Source: Planctomycetaceae bacterium (GTDB lineage: Bacteria; Planctomycetota; Planctomycetia; Pirellulales; Pirellulaceae). Taken from it: DNA of 64,000 nucleotides. Shown here in pieces: positions 1 through 8,718 of the stretch; position 1 is the first letter of the stretch; each line of letters opens with the position of its first letter. The translations under genes and the position numbers were made by a program. The notes beneath the pieces are model-generated. The model searched no databases. It saw only the letters and a program-made list of their open reading frames with translations, and was not told where the DNA came from. Where the stretch lies: assembly GCA_020638995.1 (NCBI GenBank), contig JACKHM010000002.1, positions 1,116,001-1,180,000 of the forward strand. Reading direction: 5' to 3'.

Positions 1-1
1 C

Positions 2-265
2 TACGTAAAGGTTTCCGCGTACTACGCATTGGGCAAGAAGCGGGCTCCTTATGATGACCTGCGGCCCATGATTCGCCGGCTCTACAATACGTTCGGACCC
101 CAGCGATTAATGTGGGCAAGTGATTCGCCCTACCAGCTTGTCGGCGAAGGTAACACTTACGAAGCCTCCATCGCGCTCATCCGCGACCGCATGGATTTTT
201 CGGCGGAAGATCGCGAATGGTTGTTGCGCAAGACGGCCGAGAACGTCTACTTTTCGGTCGGTTGA
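2..265 (+). CDS. Amidohydrolase family protein, C-terminal fragment (5' end outside window)
   Basis: The reading frame is open from base 2 and gives 87 residues before the stop at 263-265, so the start lies upstream of the window. The fragment contains the string FGPQRLMWASDSPY, which matches the C-terminal metal-binding Asp region (R-[LI]-[ML]-[WF]-x-SD-x-P) of the amidohydrolase-2 family. These are TIM-barrel metal-dependent hydrolases or decarboxylases. The segment 'KVSAYYALGKK' before it also fits, as that family often has 'VKLSGxYxL' there. A TTG at 29 could serve as an internal start, but it would remove the barrel, so truncation by the window edge is the better reading. The substrate cannot be judged. 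It converges with the ABC permease gene at 370. Confidence 0.7.
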   Translation, partial: YVKVSAYYALGKKRAPYDDLRPMIRRLYNTFGPQRLMWASDSPYQLVGEGNTYEASIALIRDRMDFSAEDREWLLRKTAENVYFSVG

Positions 266-369
266 AGCGCTGCCGCGGAGCGTGTACCGAAAAGCGAGGT
301 TACGGAACAAGAATCTCCGCTCGTCAACTCTCATTAGCTGCGATCAGCACGGATTGGTGCTCCCCACTC

Positions 370-1203
370 CTAACCGCCGAATCCGCTATATCGTTTGAAG
401 CCGCGGTGCAACATCACTCTCGCTGTGATGATAAAGAACACCATCCATGCGAACTCAACACACAGTCCCTGGGCCAATTCCCAACCAGCGACCTTTCCCA
501 GAAACACCGCGGCTGGGAAGTAGGCGAGGTACTGAAGCGGGAGCATATCGACTATCAACCGCCACGGTTCCGGGAGCATGTCCAGCGGAAACATGTGACC
601 TGACAAGAAGAAGCTGAGCAACATGTAGACGAACAACAACGAGCGAACTTCGAGCCACCAAAAACCCACAAGTCCAAGTGAAGCTTCCAGAAAGTAGCCG
701 AGGACGAATCCCATGATTAACGTCGTCACAAATGCGCCAAATGTGGAGAGCGAGTGCGTTGCCGCATCCGGAGGCAAGTCGTCGAAATAGCCTCGGCATA
801 AGAAAAACACCAGCGCAAATGGCAGAAATGCAACCGAATAGTAAGCCACTTTGTGCGCGATCCGACCGAGCAGCAAAAAGCTCAACATATCGACGGGCTG
901 TATCAAAAACTTCTTGACTTCACCTTCGCGTATCTGCCTCGTGATTCCGGAAGCTAGGCCCGGCATGCTGGAGAATGCGCGGCTCAACATCGTGAGCAAA
1001 TAGTAAGCGACAACATGCGGTTCCGCATACCCGGCAAGTTCGCTCCGGCCGCTCGCCTGAAATACCGCGTGCCAAAGAAAAATCTGGGTGACAATGGGCA
1101 GAAAACGCATCAGCGTGCCGAGCGCAAAGTCGCCTCGATACACCAACCGCTCTTCCAGACAGATGCGAAGAATCGTCCACCAAGTTGTCGCTCGCGCATA
1201 CAT
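370..1203 (-). CDS. ABC-2 type transporter permease (DUF990-like)
   Basis: This 277-residue protein has about six hydrophobic segments and no signal peptide. It fits the ABC-2/DUF990 permease family, whose members form the membrane channel of an export-type ABC transporter. The N-terminal 'LEERLVYRGDFALG', the 'REGEVKKFLIQPVD' loop and the final 'MLHRGFKRYSGFGG' are typical of that family. It begins at the base directly following the ATPase stop codon (1204-1206), so the two are translationally coupled and should form one transporter. Many DUF990 systems have two permease genes. Here only one is present and the neighbour to the left is on the other strand, so the channel may be a homodimer or a second subunit may be encoded elsewhere. 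The substrate is unknown. Confidence 0.8.
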   Translation of the reverse strand: MYARATTWWTILRICLEERLVYRGDFALGTLMRFLPIVTQIFLWHAVFQASGRSELAGYAEPHVVAYYLLTMLSRAFSSMPGLASGITRQIREGEVKKFLIQPVDMLSFLLLGRIAHKVAYYSVAFLPFALVFFLCRGYFDDLPPDAATHSLSTFGAFVTTLIMGFVLGYFLEASLGLVGFWWLEVRSLLFVYMLLSFFLSGHMFPLDMLPEPWRLIVDMLPLQYLAYFPAAVFLGKVAGWELAQGLCVEFAWMVFFIITARVMLHRGFKRYSGFGG

Positions 1204-2250
1204 CTACGATGCTGACTCCGCTTCGACCGGATCCGACGATTCCCTGCGAACTTTCCGCGCTCGAGCAAAGGCGTCTGCGATGACCTCCTCCAGCGGCGGA
1301 TCTTCAACGACAACATCTTCGATGACGTGCTGCGAGAGAATGGCCGCCAGGGTCTTGGGAACGTCAGTTCGCGCGATCCGCAACTTGGCTCGTGGCGGCA
1401 CAATTTCCAGCACGTGGCCAAAGCGTTCGAGATCGCTCATGGTATCGCCTTCGGCAAACTGCAATGTCACGATCTTGTGGCCGCTGAAACTGTCGATGAT
1501 GCCGCCCAGCGACCCATCGTATTCAATACGCCCCTGCGCAATGATCACAACTCGCTTACAAAGCGCTGCCACGTCCTTCATATAGTGGCTGGTGAGGAGG
1601 ATGGTGATATGCCGCTCGGCCTGATAGTGCTTCAAAAACTGTTGGATGTTGTGTTGAGCAACGACATCCAACCCAATGGTTGGCTCGTCCAGGAATAACA
1701 CATCCGGCGAGTGCAGCAGCGCCGCAGTGAGCTCCATCTTCATCCGCTCGCCTAGGGAGAGCTCGCGAACTGGCTGCTTGAGCAGTTCGCGAATCTCAAG
1801 CAACTCCGTCAGTTCGTCGCGAGTCCGCTCGAATCGATTGCTGTCGATTCGATAAATCTGTTGATGCAGCCGGAACGACTCTTGTGCCGGCAAGTCCCAC
1901 CACAACTGGTTCTTTTGTCCCATCACCAAAGCAAACCGACGACGATAGGCATTCTCGCGTCGCCAAGGGACAAACCCCATGACAGTCGCTTCGCCGCTGG
2001 TCGGATTGATCACGCCGGACAGCAGTTTGAGCGTCGTCGTCTTACCGGCCCCGTTGGGCCCTAGGAATGCAACAAACTCACCCTGATCAACATTCAGGTC
2101 GATCCCTCGAACCGCTTTCACTTCACGGTACTCGCGATGAAGCAGCCCGCGAAGCGAGGCAGCCAAGCCCTCTTTCTTTTGATAGACCCGATAGCTCTTC
2201 GTCAGACCTTTGATCTGTACGACTGGCATGTTGTTCTGATCGGTAGGCAT
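1204..2250 (-). CDS. ABC transporter ATP-binding protein (exporter type)
   Basis: The protein is the energy-coupling ATPase for the adjacent ABC-2 permease. From the chosen start it has 348 residues. Walker A reads GPNGAGKTT, the signature region reads LSLGERMKMEL, and Walker B is VLFLDEPTIGLD, followed by the H-loop 'LLTSHYM'. The long loop after the first strand ('KKEGLAASLRGLLHREYREVKA') and the C-terminal extension of about 100 residues are usual in the ABC ATPases that partner DUF990 permeases. An upstream ATG at 2346 would overlap the end of the neighbouring secreted-protein gene and add 32 residues without family character, so the start at 2250 (MPTDQNN...) is preferred; 2229 is also possible. 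A perfect TATAAT on the coding strand lies at 2258-2263, only seven bases before this start. Confidence 0.88.
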   Translation of the reverse strand: MPTDQNNMPVVQIKGLTKSYRVYQKKEGLAASLRGLLHREYREVKAVRGIDLNVDQGEFVAFLGPNGAGKTTTLKLLSGVINPTSGEATVMGFVPWRRENAYRRRFALVMGQKNQLWWDLPAQESFRLHQQIYRIDSNRFERTRDELTELLEIRELLKQPVRELSLGERMKMELTAALLHSPDVLFLDEPTIGLDVVAQHNIQQFLKHYQAERHITILLTSHYMKDVAALCKRVVIIAQGRIEYDGSLGGIIDSFSGHKIVTLQFAEGDTMSDLERFGHVLEIVPPRAKLRIARTDVPKTLAAILSQHVIEDVVVEDPPLEEVIADAFARARKVRRESSDPVEAESAS

Positions 2251-2311
2251 CGCGGCGATTATAGATGCCCCGCCGCGAGCCGGGAAGTGCGAGAGGATGC
2301 GCAGACAGTGC

Positions 2312-2962
2312 CTATCGAAATCGCGGCCATGAGGCCGGAAACTCAAAAGGCTTGCCGAGCAGTTGCTGCCACCGGTTCTGTTGCTCTTCGTTGAGCAACT
2401 CTTTCAGCCCCGCCTGTTCCTTCTCGCGGATTAAGCGTTGCGCTTCGTCCCAGGAACTGCGTCGTGGCCGAATTTCTACCAAAGACTCCCGAAGCGATTG
2501 AAGCCGCTGCTTCTGCTCGTCGCTTAGCTCTAGCTTCGACACAATTCCCGGTCGGTCGAGCGCCCGAATGCCATCCCGCTGAAGGTACAACTCTGTCAAC
2601 CTGCTAGCCTGTTTCGGCTCCAGTACGACTGCGATCAATTCCTCACTCCGTCGGTCAAAGGCCGCTAAGCTATTGTGCAGGGCTTCGGCTTGAAGTCGCT
2701 GCACACTATCGTCAGCAGAACGCGGGCCGAACTCTTCTTCCTGAATGGCTCGTCGCTGGTTAGTCAGATCCTCTTGCAAGGCATCAAGCAACTCGGCCTG
2801 CTGCTCATCAACGCTCAGTTCTTTGCGGACTTCTTCCAAATCGATCAACCATCGTCCGCGATCCTCAACGAACGCACGGAAGCCGCGCCGTCCCGGTCGC
2901 TGAGCATCTGCGATCGAAACACAGGTCGCTAAGAAACAAATCGCGATCAACACACGTTGCAT
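2312..2962 (-). CDS. Secreted, charged helical protein of unknown function
   Basis: This encodes 216 residues from the ATG at 2962. An in-frame ATG at 3013 would run into the upstream protease gene, and only the 2962 start puts a Sec signal peptide (MQRVLIAICFLATCVSIADAQ) at the N-terminus. The mature part is rich in Glu, Gln, Arg and Leu and is predicted to be almost wholly helical. It contains two similar stretches, 'LELSDEQKQRLQSLRESL' and 'LLNEEQQNRWQQLLGKPF'. Planctomycetes have many such exported proteins that loosely resemble CpxP/Spy-type periplasmic helical proteins, but I cannot assign it to a named family. It follows the protease gene by 22 bases, so the two are probably co-transcribed and may act together in the periplasm. 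Confidence 0.7.
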   Translation of the reverse strand: MQRVLIAICFLATCVSIADAQRPGRRGFRAFVEDRGRWLIDLEEVRKELSVDEQQAELLDALQEDLTNQRRAIQEEEFGPRSADDSVQRLQAEALHNSLAAFDRRSEELIAVVLEPKQASRLTELYLQRDGIRALDRPGIVSKLELSDEQKQRLQSLRESLVEIRPRRSSWDEAQRLIREKEQAGLKELLNEEQQNRWQQLLGKPFEFPASWPRFR

Positions 2963-2984
2963 GATCAATTTGCCTCGCATCCCT

Positions 2985-4850
2985 TTACTCGACTTTTTCC
3001 AGGGGGGCATCATTAAACTTCTTCAGGATATCTCGCACAACATGACTTGGCAAAGCATACGTCGCCACACGGTCGGCGCGGGCAATATTGATTCCCGCGA
3101 CGACGCCATCGAGTGTGACAACCGGACCGCCACAATCTTGCGGCTGAAGAACCGAGTCGTGTTGAATGGCCTCGGGAAAATCATCGCGGCGCCAACTTAA
3201 CTCGCCATTCAATCGACCGCTTCCCATGCGTTCGTCATCCACGAAGATGTCCTCGCGCATTCCCAGGCGAATTTTAAAATCGACAGGTTCCCCAGCACGA
3301 AGAACCGTGGCCGAAACAATTTCACCAGCGCGATATTTTGCGAGTATCTCTTGCACTTCTTGCAGGCTGCTCACTTCGGTTGACATCACTTTCACAATCA
3401 CATCTTTAGGTTGCAGGCCTGCCGCCGCTGCGCCGCTATCGGGAAATACTTTGACGATCATTGCCCGAGTTTCATCCGTGTCAATCTGCACTCCCAACAC
3501 GCCGGGCAATCCGCGGATCGCTCGCGATGGAACGCTGCTTACTCCAACCGAGATCGGGCGACTGCCCAGCTTTGGCGAAATAAGCCAACATCCCAATGGG
3601 ACGGTATCGCCTGCGTCCAGTGAGGTCGCTTCGAGCTGCTCGTCAATTTTTAAGAGCGCTAAGTCATTCTCTTTGTCGACGTGTGCAACGGTCGCCGTGA
3701 GCGTTCGCCCGTCGTGCGTTCTGCAGGTGATCGCAGCTTCGAGTTGGCTCGCCTTCGTCACAACACCGCCTTCAACGACCGTTCCGTAAGCGACTCGCTT
3801 GTCGTCGCAGCGTACTTCGACGATCGACTTTTGGATGTTGGCAACGACCGATTCAAATGCCATTTTGACTTCACGTCCGCGAACGAACCGTTCGCGCGCC
3901 AAGGCATGCTCAGATGGGCTTTCGGAATCATAAGCCCGAATCTCGAACGCGGGCGGAATATGACGCCAACCAATCAGTCCCTTCAGTTCCCGTATCGTGT
4001 ACTCGGTTTCCGCGTCCAAGTTATACTTTTCCTTCAACCGATCGTAAAGTTGAAGGTAAGGGCCTTCGGGCAACTCGGCGCGGGTGATCTTTCCGTCGCG
4101 GTCGATGTCCAACTTGTCCAGGAAGCGACTTTCAGGAAGTGGCGGGTAGACTTCTCCATCTCGCATCTGCTTCCAGCTTTCCTGAAAAGCAAGAACGGGA
4201 CCATGCAAGTTAACTGTCGATTGCTCAGCAATCCGACTGTGGATTCCGATCACGCGGCCCTGCATGTCGAACAGCGGACCGCCCGAATCGCCGCTGTTGA
4301 TCGTGCAATCCGTTCGAATTACGGTTTCGTTCACATCAATGATCCGACCGAGTCGCACGGGCGGAGTTCGATCTTCGTCGAAGCCTCCTGGATGCCCCGT
4401 CGCGATACACCAATCGCCGGGTTTTGGGTAAGGATAATCATCCAGCGTCACGAAAGGGGCAAAGGGCCAAGTGCCCTCGTCAGTGATCTTGATCAAGGCA
4501 CCATCTGCTTCCGTGTGCAGGCCGAGCGTCTTTCCTCGCACAGTCTTGCCGTCGGGGAAGCGAATCGTGGCGTTACGTCCGGGCCGATCGGTGACGTGTG
4601 CCGCGGTCAGGACATAACCGCTCTCGGTGATCACAACTCCGCTGCCGTGATTGTTGCCAACTTGCACGCCAACCGTACACGGCACGACTTTCGCGGCAAC
4701 TTTCATTGCGACTTGTTCAATGACTCGCAAATCACTTACGTTGCGAGGGAGAGGGCGATTAAGGACGAGTAGATCGTCCAACTCGTCGGCCTGCGTCAGC
4801 GGTGACGCAAGGACGGCCAACAACGAAACGGCAAGCAACAACCTCTTCAT
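2985..4850 (-). CDS. Secreted two-domain trypsin-like protease with EF-hand linker and PDZ domain
   Basis: This 621-residue protein starts at 4850 with a Sec signal peptide (residues 1-21); an in-frame ATG at 4895 only adds a non-signal prefix. Domain 1 (about 45-225) is a chymotrypsin-fold protease with a full triad: His85 in LTAAHV, Asp116 in EADGALI and Ser189 in GDSGGP. Residues 248-259 (DIDRDGKITRAE) form a canonical EF-hand calcium loop. Domain 2 (about 330-450 plus the C-terminus) repeats the protease fold, but the His position reads TKAS (Ser368) and the Ser position is Cys573 in PQDCGGP. Only Asp396 is kept. A PDZ-like domain (about 445-530) lies within it. The protein is probably a periplasmic quality-control or processing protease whose second domain acts in binding or regulation. 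The next gene begins 22 bases downstream. Confidence 0.85.
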   Translation of the reverse strand: MKRLLLAVSLLAVLASPLTQADELDDLLVLNRPLPRNVSDLRVIEQVAMKVAAKVVPCTVGVQVGNNHGSGVVITESGYVLTAAHVTDRPGRNATIRFPDGKTVRGKTLGLHTEADGALIKITDEGTWPFAPFVTLDDYPYPKPGDWCIATGHPGGFDEDRTPPVRLGRIIDVNETVIRTDCTINSGDSGGPLFDMQGRVIGIHSRIAEQSTVNLHGPVLAFQESWKQMRDGEVYPPLPESRFLDKLDIDRDGKITRAELPEGPYLQLYDRLKEKYNLDAETEYTIRELKGLIGWRHIPPAFEIRAYDSESPSEHALARERFVRGREVKMAFESVVANIQKSIVEVRCDDKRVAYGTVVEGGVVTKASQLEAAITCRTHDGRTLTATVAHVDKENDLALLKIDEQLEATSLDAGDTVPLGCWLISPKLGSRPISVGVSSVPSRAIRGLPGVLGVQIDTDETRAMIVKVFPDSGAAAAGLQPKDVIVKVMSTEVSSLQEVQEILAKYRAGEIVSATVLRAGEPVDFKIRLGMREDIFVDDERMGSGRLNGELSWRRDDFPEAIQHDSVLQPQDCGGPVVTLDGVVAGINIARADRVATYALPSHVVRDILKKFNDAPLEKVE

Positions 4851-5051
4851 ACCGATGCTCCGCAAACCTGGAACCGAGTTACGAGAAGGACCCAACCGTC
4901 ACTTTATTACTTTAACCAGTTGTGCGACTTGGGACCATCGGATAGTAGCCATCACGCTCCGTCGTGATGCCGCCCAGCAAAGCTGATTCTGTATTAAACA
5001 CGGTCCAGCACAGCCTCAACCGGTGGGGATCATCACGACGGAACATTACAA

Positions 5052-5759
5052 CTACTCTTGTTTTTCCGCTTCTTTTCGCTCGCGGTATTCAGCCAGCACT
5101 GCCGCGGGATCGTCATTGAAGAGATCGCGGCAGCCCGTACAGCAGACATAGTAGGTCTTGCCTTCGAACGTGACAGGCATCGTTCCAACGCCTCCCGTGA
5201 CGATACATTCGATGTAGTTCGTGCCCTTGCCGAAGTTGCTACCCTCGCGGGTATACCCAACTTCGGCCATCCGCAAGAAGCGATCGTTTCCCACACGTCT
5301 TTCGAATAACATCAACATCCGTTTGCCCTCGGCGACTTGGCGGATGGAGATTCGAGCCGGTTGACCTTCCGGAGGGTCCGACGCATCGAGCACTAATGTT
5401 CCCGCATCGTCAATCCGTCCGACGTAAGTCACGCTCGACTGACCGGACTTCGCGACCAATTCAAATACCCCGTCGGAATTGACTGCGCGGAACGTACCTA
5501 TGGCAAAGTACTTGGCATCATCAACTGTGATTGTCAGGCGAGCCCTTCCATCCGCGAACTTCCACGCCCAATCCGACGTCTCGGTCCATGCACCCTGCGT
5601 CGATCCACGTCGCAGTTGCCCCACACCGCGCCACTGCCCGACGTAATTCTGCAACTTGGTGAGCGCCTGCTTTCCGTTCACTTCGGCATCGGGTCGATCC
5701 GCGCCGATCATCAGAGCGGCACAGAGAACAACCAAGCATCGCCATCGTCTCGCCAACAT
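5052..5759 (-). CDS. Secreted protein with C-terminal YHS-like domain
   Basis: The start at 5759 gives 235 residues and is supported by a Shine-Dalgarno-like AAGGA five bases before the ATG. The longer in-frame ORF from 5924 lacks any start signal. Residues 1 to about 20 form a signal peptide (MLARRWRCLVVLCAALMIGA). Residues 30-170 form a beta-rich domain ('YVGQWRGVGQLRRGS...') that resembles lipocalin-like or DUF1579-like 'amount of activity' domains, but I cannot name it. The last 50 residues (YIECIVTGG...FEGKTYYVCCTGCRDLF) match the YHS/TRASH type of small metal-binding domain, with Cys residues at the expected places. YHS domains often sit in proteins dealing with copper or heavy metals. 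That role is only inferred here. The gene is divergent from the sugar importer. Confidence 0.75.
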   Translation of the reverse strand: MLARRWRCLVVLCAALMIGADRPDAEVNGKQALTKLQNYVGQWRGVGQLRRGSTQGAWTETSDWAWKFADGRARLTITVDDAKYFAIGTFRAVNSDGVFELVAKSGQSSVTYVGRIDDAGTLVLDASDPPEGQPARISIRQVAEGKRMLMLFERRVGNDRFLRMAEVGYTREGSNFGKGTNYIECIVTGGVGTMPVTFEGKTYYVCCTGCRDLFNDDPAAVLAEYRERKEAEKQE

Positions 5760-6076
5760 GACATCCTTCTCCACAGACCACGTTGCCACCAAGCGACAAC
5801 CTTGCAGTTGAAACCCCTTGCTGGGCAAGATGTTTCGCGATGAGCGCCGGATTGAGTTTACCAAACAGCCTGCGGAACGTAGCTTCAGCGTACGAATTTC
5901 ACACGCGGAGAACGGGCGCAACATCGTCGCGAGAGGAAATCAGGCACTTGTTCACGGTCGTCGAGCCAACTAAAATCCGAACTTTCTGTCTTGTAAGAAG
6001 TTAGCGATGCTCGCGTGCAAGAAATGAGTGGCGTCGCGACTGTCATCCCCCTTCTCTGATTCGAACAGGATCGTAC
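5760..6076. other. Intergenic region between divergent genes
   Basis: These 317 bases separate the minus-strand YHS-domain gene from the plus-strand sugar importer and should hold promoters for both. For the plus strand the best candidate is listed separately (5948-5976). No convincing minus-strand promoter, operator palindrome or riboswitch-like structure was found. Short open frames here (for example 5783-6004) have no start signal or family character. Confidence 0.6.
5948..5976 (+). promoter_or_regulatory. Possible sigma-70-like promoter of the sugar ABC importer
   Basis: TTGTTC at 5948-5953 (three of six consensus bases) is separated by exactly 17 bases from TAAAAT at 5971-5976 (five of six). 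This would give a leader of about 95 bases before the lipoprotein start at 6077. It is a pattern match only, and planctomycete promoters are poorly defined. Confidence 0.35.
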
Positions 6077-7141
6077 ATGAAGTACCTCTCAAAAACTACG
6101 CTTTTCGCCATCGCGATGTCGCTGGCGGTGGTTGGTTGCACCAAGAGCCACCCCGGCGGTTCTGCATCCTCTAACACAACATCCGCAGGCGGCAGCGTAA
6201 CTGGCTCCGCAAAGCCGCGTGTCGGCTATGTCACAAACGGTGTCGCTTCATTCTGGGTGATCGCCGAAGCTGGATGTAAGCAGGCGGCGACCGAGGTAGA
6301 TGCCAACGTCGAGGTCTTGATGCCGGCCGAAGGTATTAGCGACCAGAAACGAATGATCGAGGACCTGCTGACAAAAGGCGTCGATGGAATCGCTGTAAGC
6401 CCGATCGATCCAGAGAATCAGACGGAACTTCTCAACAAAGCAGCAAAGTACACGAAACTAATCACCCACGACTCGGATGCTCCTGATGCGAATCGACTGT
6501 GCTACATCGGCATGGACAACTACACCGCCGGACGAATGTGCGGCAAGCTGGTTGATGAAGCGATGCCCGAGGGCGGCAAATTGGCAATCTTCATTGGCCG
6601 CCTCGAACAGGACAACGCGCGTCGCCGGAGACAGGGCGTGATCGACGAGATTCTCGGTCGTTCAGAAGATCCATCCCGCTACGACTCGCCGGATGCTGAG
6701 ATTAAGGAAGGCAAATGGCATATCGTCGGCACCTACACCGACCAATTCGACCGAGCCCAAGGTAAGGCCAACGCTGAAGACGCGATGTCGCGGCATCCTG
6801 ACTTGAACGGGATGGTCGGGTTGTTTGCCTACAATCCTCCGTTGATGCTGGAGGCATTGAAACAAGCCAACAAACTTGGGCAGATCCAAGTCATCGGGTT
6901 CGACGAAGCCGACGAAACATTGCAGGGAATCAAGGATGGGAACGTCTACGGCACCGTCGTCCAAAATCCCTTCGAATACGGACGGCAATCCGTGACTTTG
7001 CTCGCAGGACTGGCTCGCGGAAAGAGCCTTAGCGAGCTCGGTGTTCCGGACGATGGCTTTGTGAACATCCCCGCGAGACAAATCCGCAAAGACAATGTCG
7101 AGGAATTCTGGGCAGAGTTGAAGAAGAACCTTGGCGAGTAA
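6077..7141 (+). CDS. Sugar ABC transporter substrate-binding lipoprotein (RbsB-like)
   Basis: This 354-residue lipoprotein begins with a type II signal peptide whose lipobox is AVVGC (Cys21). The rest is a periplasmic-binding-protein type 1 fold of the ribose/xylose class (Peripla_BP_4): 'RVGYVTNGVASFWVIAEAGCKQAA', 'DLLTKGVDGIAVSPIDP', 'THDSDAPDANRLCYIGMDNYTAGRMCGKLV' and 'GTVVQNPFEYG' are all typical. It captures a sugar or related polyol outside the inner membrane and delivers it to the permease encoded two genes downstream. It is the first gene of a three-gene operon with gaps of 8 and 6 bases. The actual sugar cannot be read from the sequence, and RbsB-like proteins also bind inositol or autoinducer-2. 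Confidence 0.92.
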   Translation: MKYLSKTTLFAIAMSLAVVGCTKSHPGGSASSNTTSAGGSVTGSAKPRVGYVTNGVASFWVIAEAGCKQAATEVDANVEVLMPAEGISDQKRMIEDLLTKGVDGIAVSPIDPENQTELLNKAAKYTKLITHDSDAPDANRLCYIGMDNYTAGRMCGKLVDEAMPEGGKLAIFIGRLEQDNARRRRQGVIDEILGRSEDPSRYDSPDAEIKEGKWHIVGTYTDQFDRAQGKANAEDAMSRHPDLNGMVGLFAYNPPLMLEALKQANKLGQIQVIGFDEADETLQGIKDGNVYGTVVQNPFEYGRQSVTLLAGLARGKSLSELGVPDDGFVNIPARQIRKDNVEEFWAELKKNLGE

Positions 7142-7149
7142 CGAACTGA

Positions 7150-8712
7150 ATGATCAGCGAGCAGCTTGCCTTTGCGCATGCTGAGAGCAACGTGGAAACT
7201 GTACCGCCGCTGTTGGAGGTTCGAGGCGTTACCAAGCGTTTTGCTGGCGCGTGCGCTCTGAACGATGTCAGCCTGACTGTTGGGCATGGCGAAGTGCATG
7301 CCGTTATCGGCGAAAATGGCGCCGGCAAGAGTACGCTGATGAAGATTCTGGCTGGCGTACAGCCACCCGACTCAGGCGACATCCTGTTGGACGGAACAGC
7401 CGTCAACATTGACTCGGTTCATACGGCGTTGAAACTCGGAATCTCGCTGATTCACCAGGAACTGAACCTCGCTGACAATCTAGACGTCGGTGCCAACATT
7501 TTTCTGGGCCGTGAGCCAACGAGATTGGGGATGATCGATTTCGGTCGAATCCGCAGGGAAGCAAAGAAGTATCTCGCAATGGTCGCGCTCGACGAGTCAC
7601 CAACGACTTTGGTCGGTCAACTGACTATTGGTCGACAGCAAATGGTCGAGATCGCTAAAGCTTTGTCTGTAAATGCTCGCATCTTGATCATGGACGAGCC
7701 AACGTCGAGCCTCACGCAACACGAGGCAGAGCAATTATTTCAAGTGATCCGTCAACTACGCGGGCAGGGCGTGTCCGTCATCTACATCTCACACCGGCTC
7801 GGCGAAGTAAAGGAATTGGCCGACCGGGTCACGGTATTGCGCGATGGCGAGAATGCGGGTGGCTTGAATCGAGCGGAGATCGATCACGATCGCATGGTCC
7901 AGTTGATGGTGGGCCGCGACATTTCCCAGTTCTACGCCCGCCGCCCTCATTCCGTTGGAGAACCCGTACTTGAAGTGGACGGCCTACGAACGAGTGCTTG
8001 GCCCCAACACTCTTCCACCTTCAAAGTACACGCTGGCGAAATGCTCGGCGTCGCGGGACTCGTCGGAGCAGGGCGTACTGAGATGTTGCGAGCAATCTTC
8101 GGTGTCGACTCGCTGCTGGGCGGCGAGGTCCGCGTGGCGGGCAAGGCGCTAATGCTTCGGAGCTGCCGGGATGCCATCGAAGCGGGCATGGCACTTGTGC
8201 CAGAGGATCGCAAGCAACAGGGACTGATCCTGGAAATGGGGATTCGGAATAACATAGGACTGCCGTCACTCGGTCGGCACAAGCGAGGTCCAGCCTTTCT
8301 CAATCGGGTGCGAGAACGCCAAGACTCAAAGCGAATGATCGGCGAGTTGCGAATCAAAACGCCGAGCGATCTACAACTGGCACAGTATCTGTCCGGAGGT
8401 AACCAGCAGAAGATCGTGTTGGCGAAGTGGTTGGCCATGGAACCGCAAGTCCTGCTACTCGACGAACCAACGCGAGGCGTCGACATCGGTGCGAAGCAAG
8501 AAATCTATCGATTGATGGAGGAGCTGGCTGAGCGTGGTGTCGCAATCTTGTTCGTGTCCAGCGAAATGGAAGAAGTATTGAGCATGTCAGACCGGGTTAT
8601 CGTCATGCACGAAGGACGAGTCAGCGGAGAGTTGCATCGGGACGAACTTTCGGAAGAAGCGGTTATGCAACTCGCCACAGGAAATGATCCAGTCGCAGCA
8701 GAGCGCGTGTAA
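7150..8712 (+). CDS. Sugar ABC transporter ATPase with two nucleotide-binding domains (RbsA-like)
   Basis: The 520-residue protein has two tandem ABC ATPase domains, as in RbsA/MglA/XylG. Domain 1 has Walker A GENGAGKST and Walker B ILIMDEPTSSL, with a weak signature (LTIGRQQMVEI). Domain 2 has the usual degenerate P-loop GLVGAGRTE, a strong signature LSGGNQQKIVLAKW and Walker B LLLDEPTRGVD. This asymmetry is standard for the family and not a defect. The start ATG at 7150 lies eight bases after the lipoprotein stop. It powers uptake through the adjacent permease. The length (about 500 residues) and the order B-A-C agree with a complete carbohydrate-uptake transporter of the CUT2 class. Confidence 0.93.
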   Translation: MISEQLAFAHAESNVETVPPLLEVRGVTKRFAGACALNDVSLTVGHGEVHAVIGENGAGKSTLMKILAGVQPPDSGDILLDGTAVNIDSVHTALKLGISLIHQELNLADNLDVGANIFLGREPTRLGMIDFGRIRREAKKYLAMVALDESPTTLVGQLTIGRQQMVEIAKALSVNARILIMDEPTSSLTQHEAEQLFQVIRQLRGQGVSVIYISHRLGEVKELADRVTVLRDGENAGGLNRAEIDHDRMVQLMVGRDISQFYARRPHSVGEPVLEVDGLRTSAWPQHSSTFKVHAGEMLGVAGLVGAGRTEMLRAIFGVDSLLGGEVRVAGKALMLRSCRDAIEAGMALVPEDRKQQGLILEMGIRNNIGLPSLGRHKRGPAFLNRVRERQDSKRMIGELRIKTPSDLQLAQYLSGGNQQKIVLAKWLAMEPQVLLLDEPTRGVDIGAKQEIYRLMEELAERGVAILFVSSEMEEVLSMSDRVIVMHEGRVSGELHRDELSEEAVMQLATGNDPVAAERV

Positions 8713-8718
8713 ACAATC

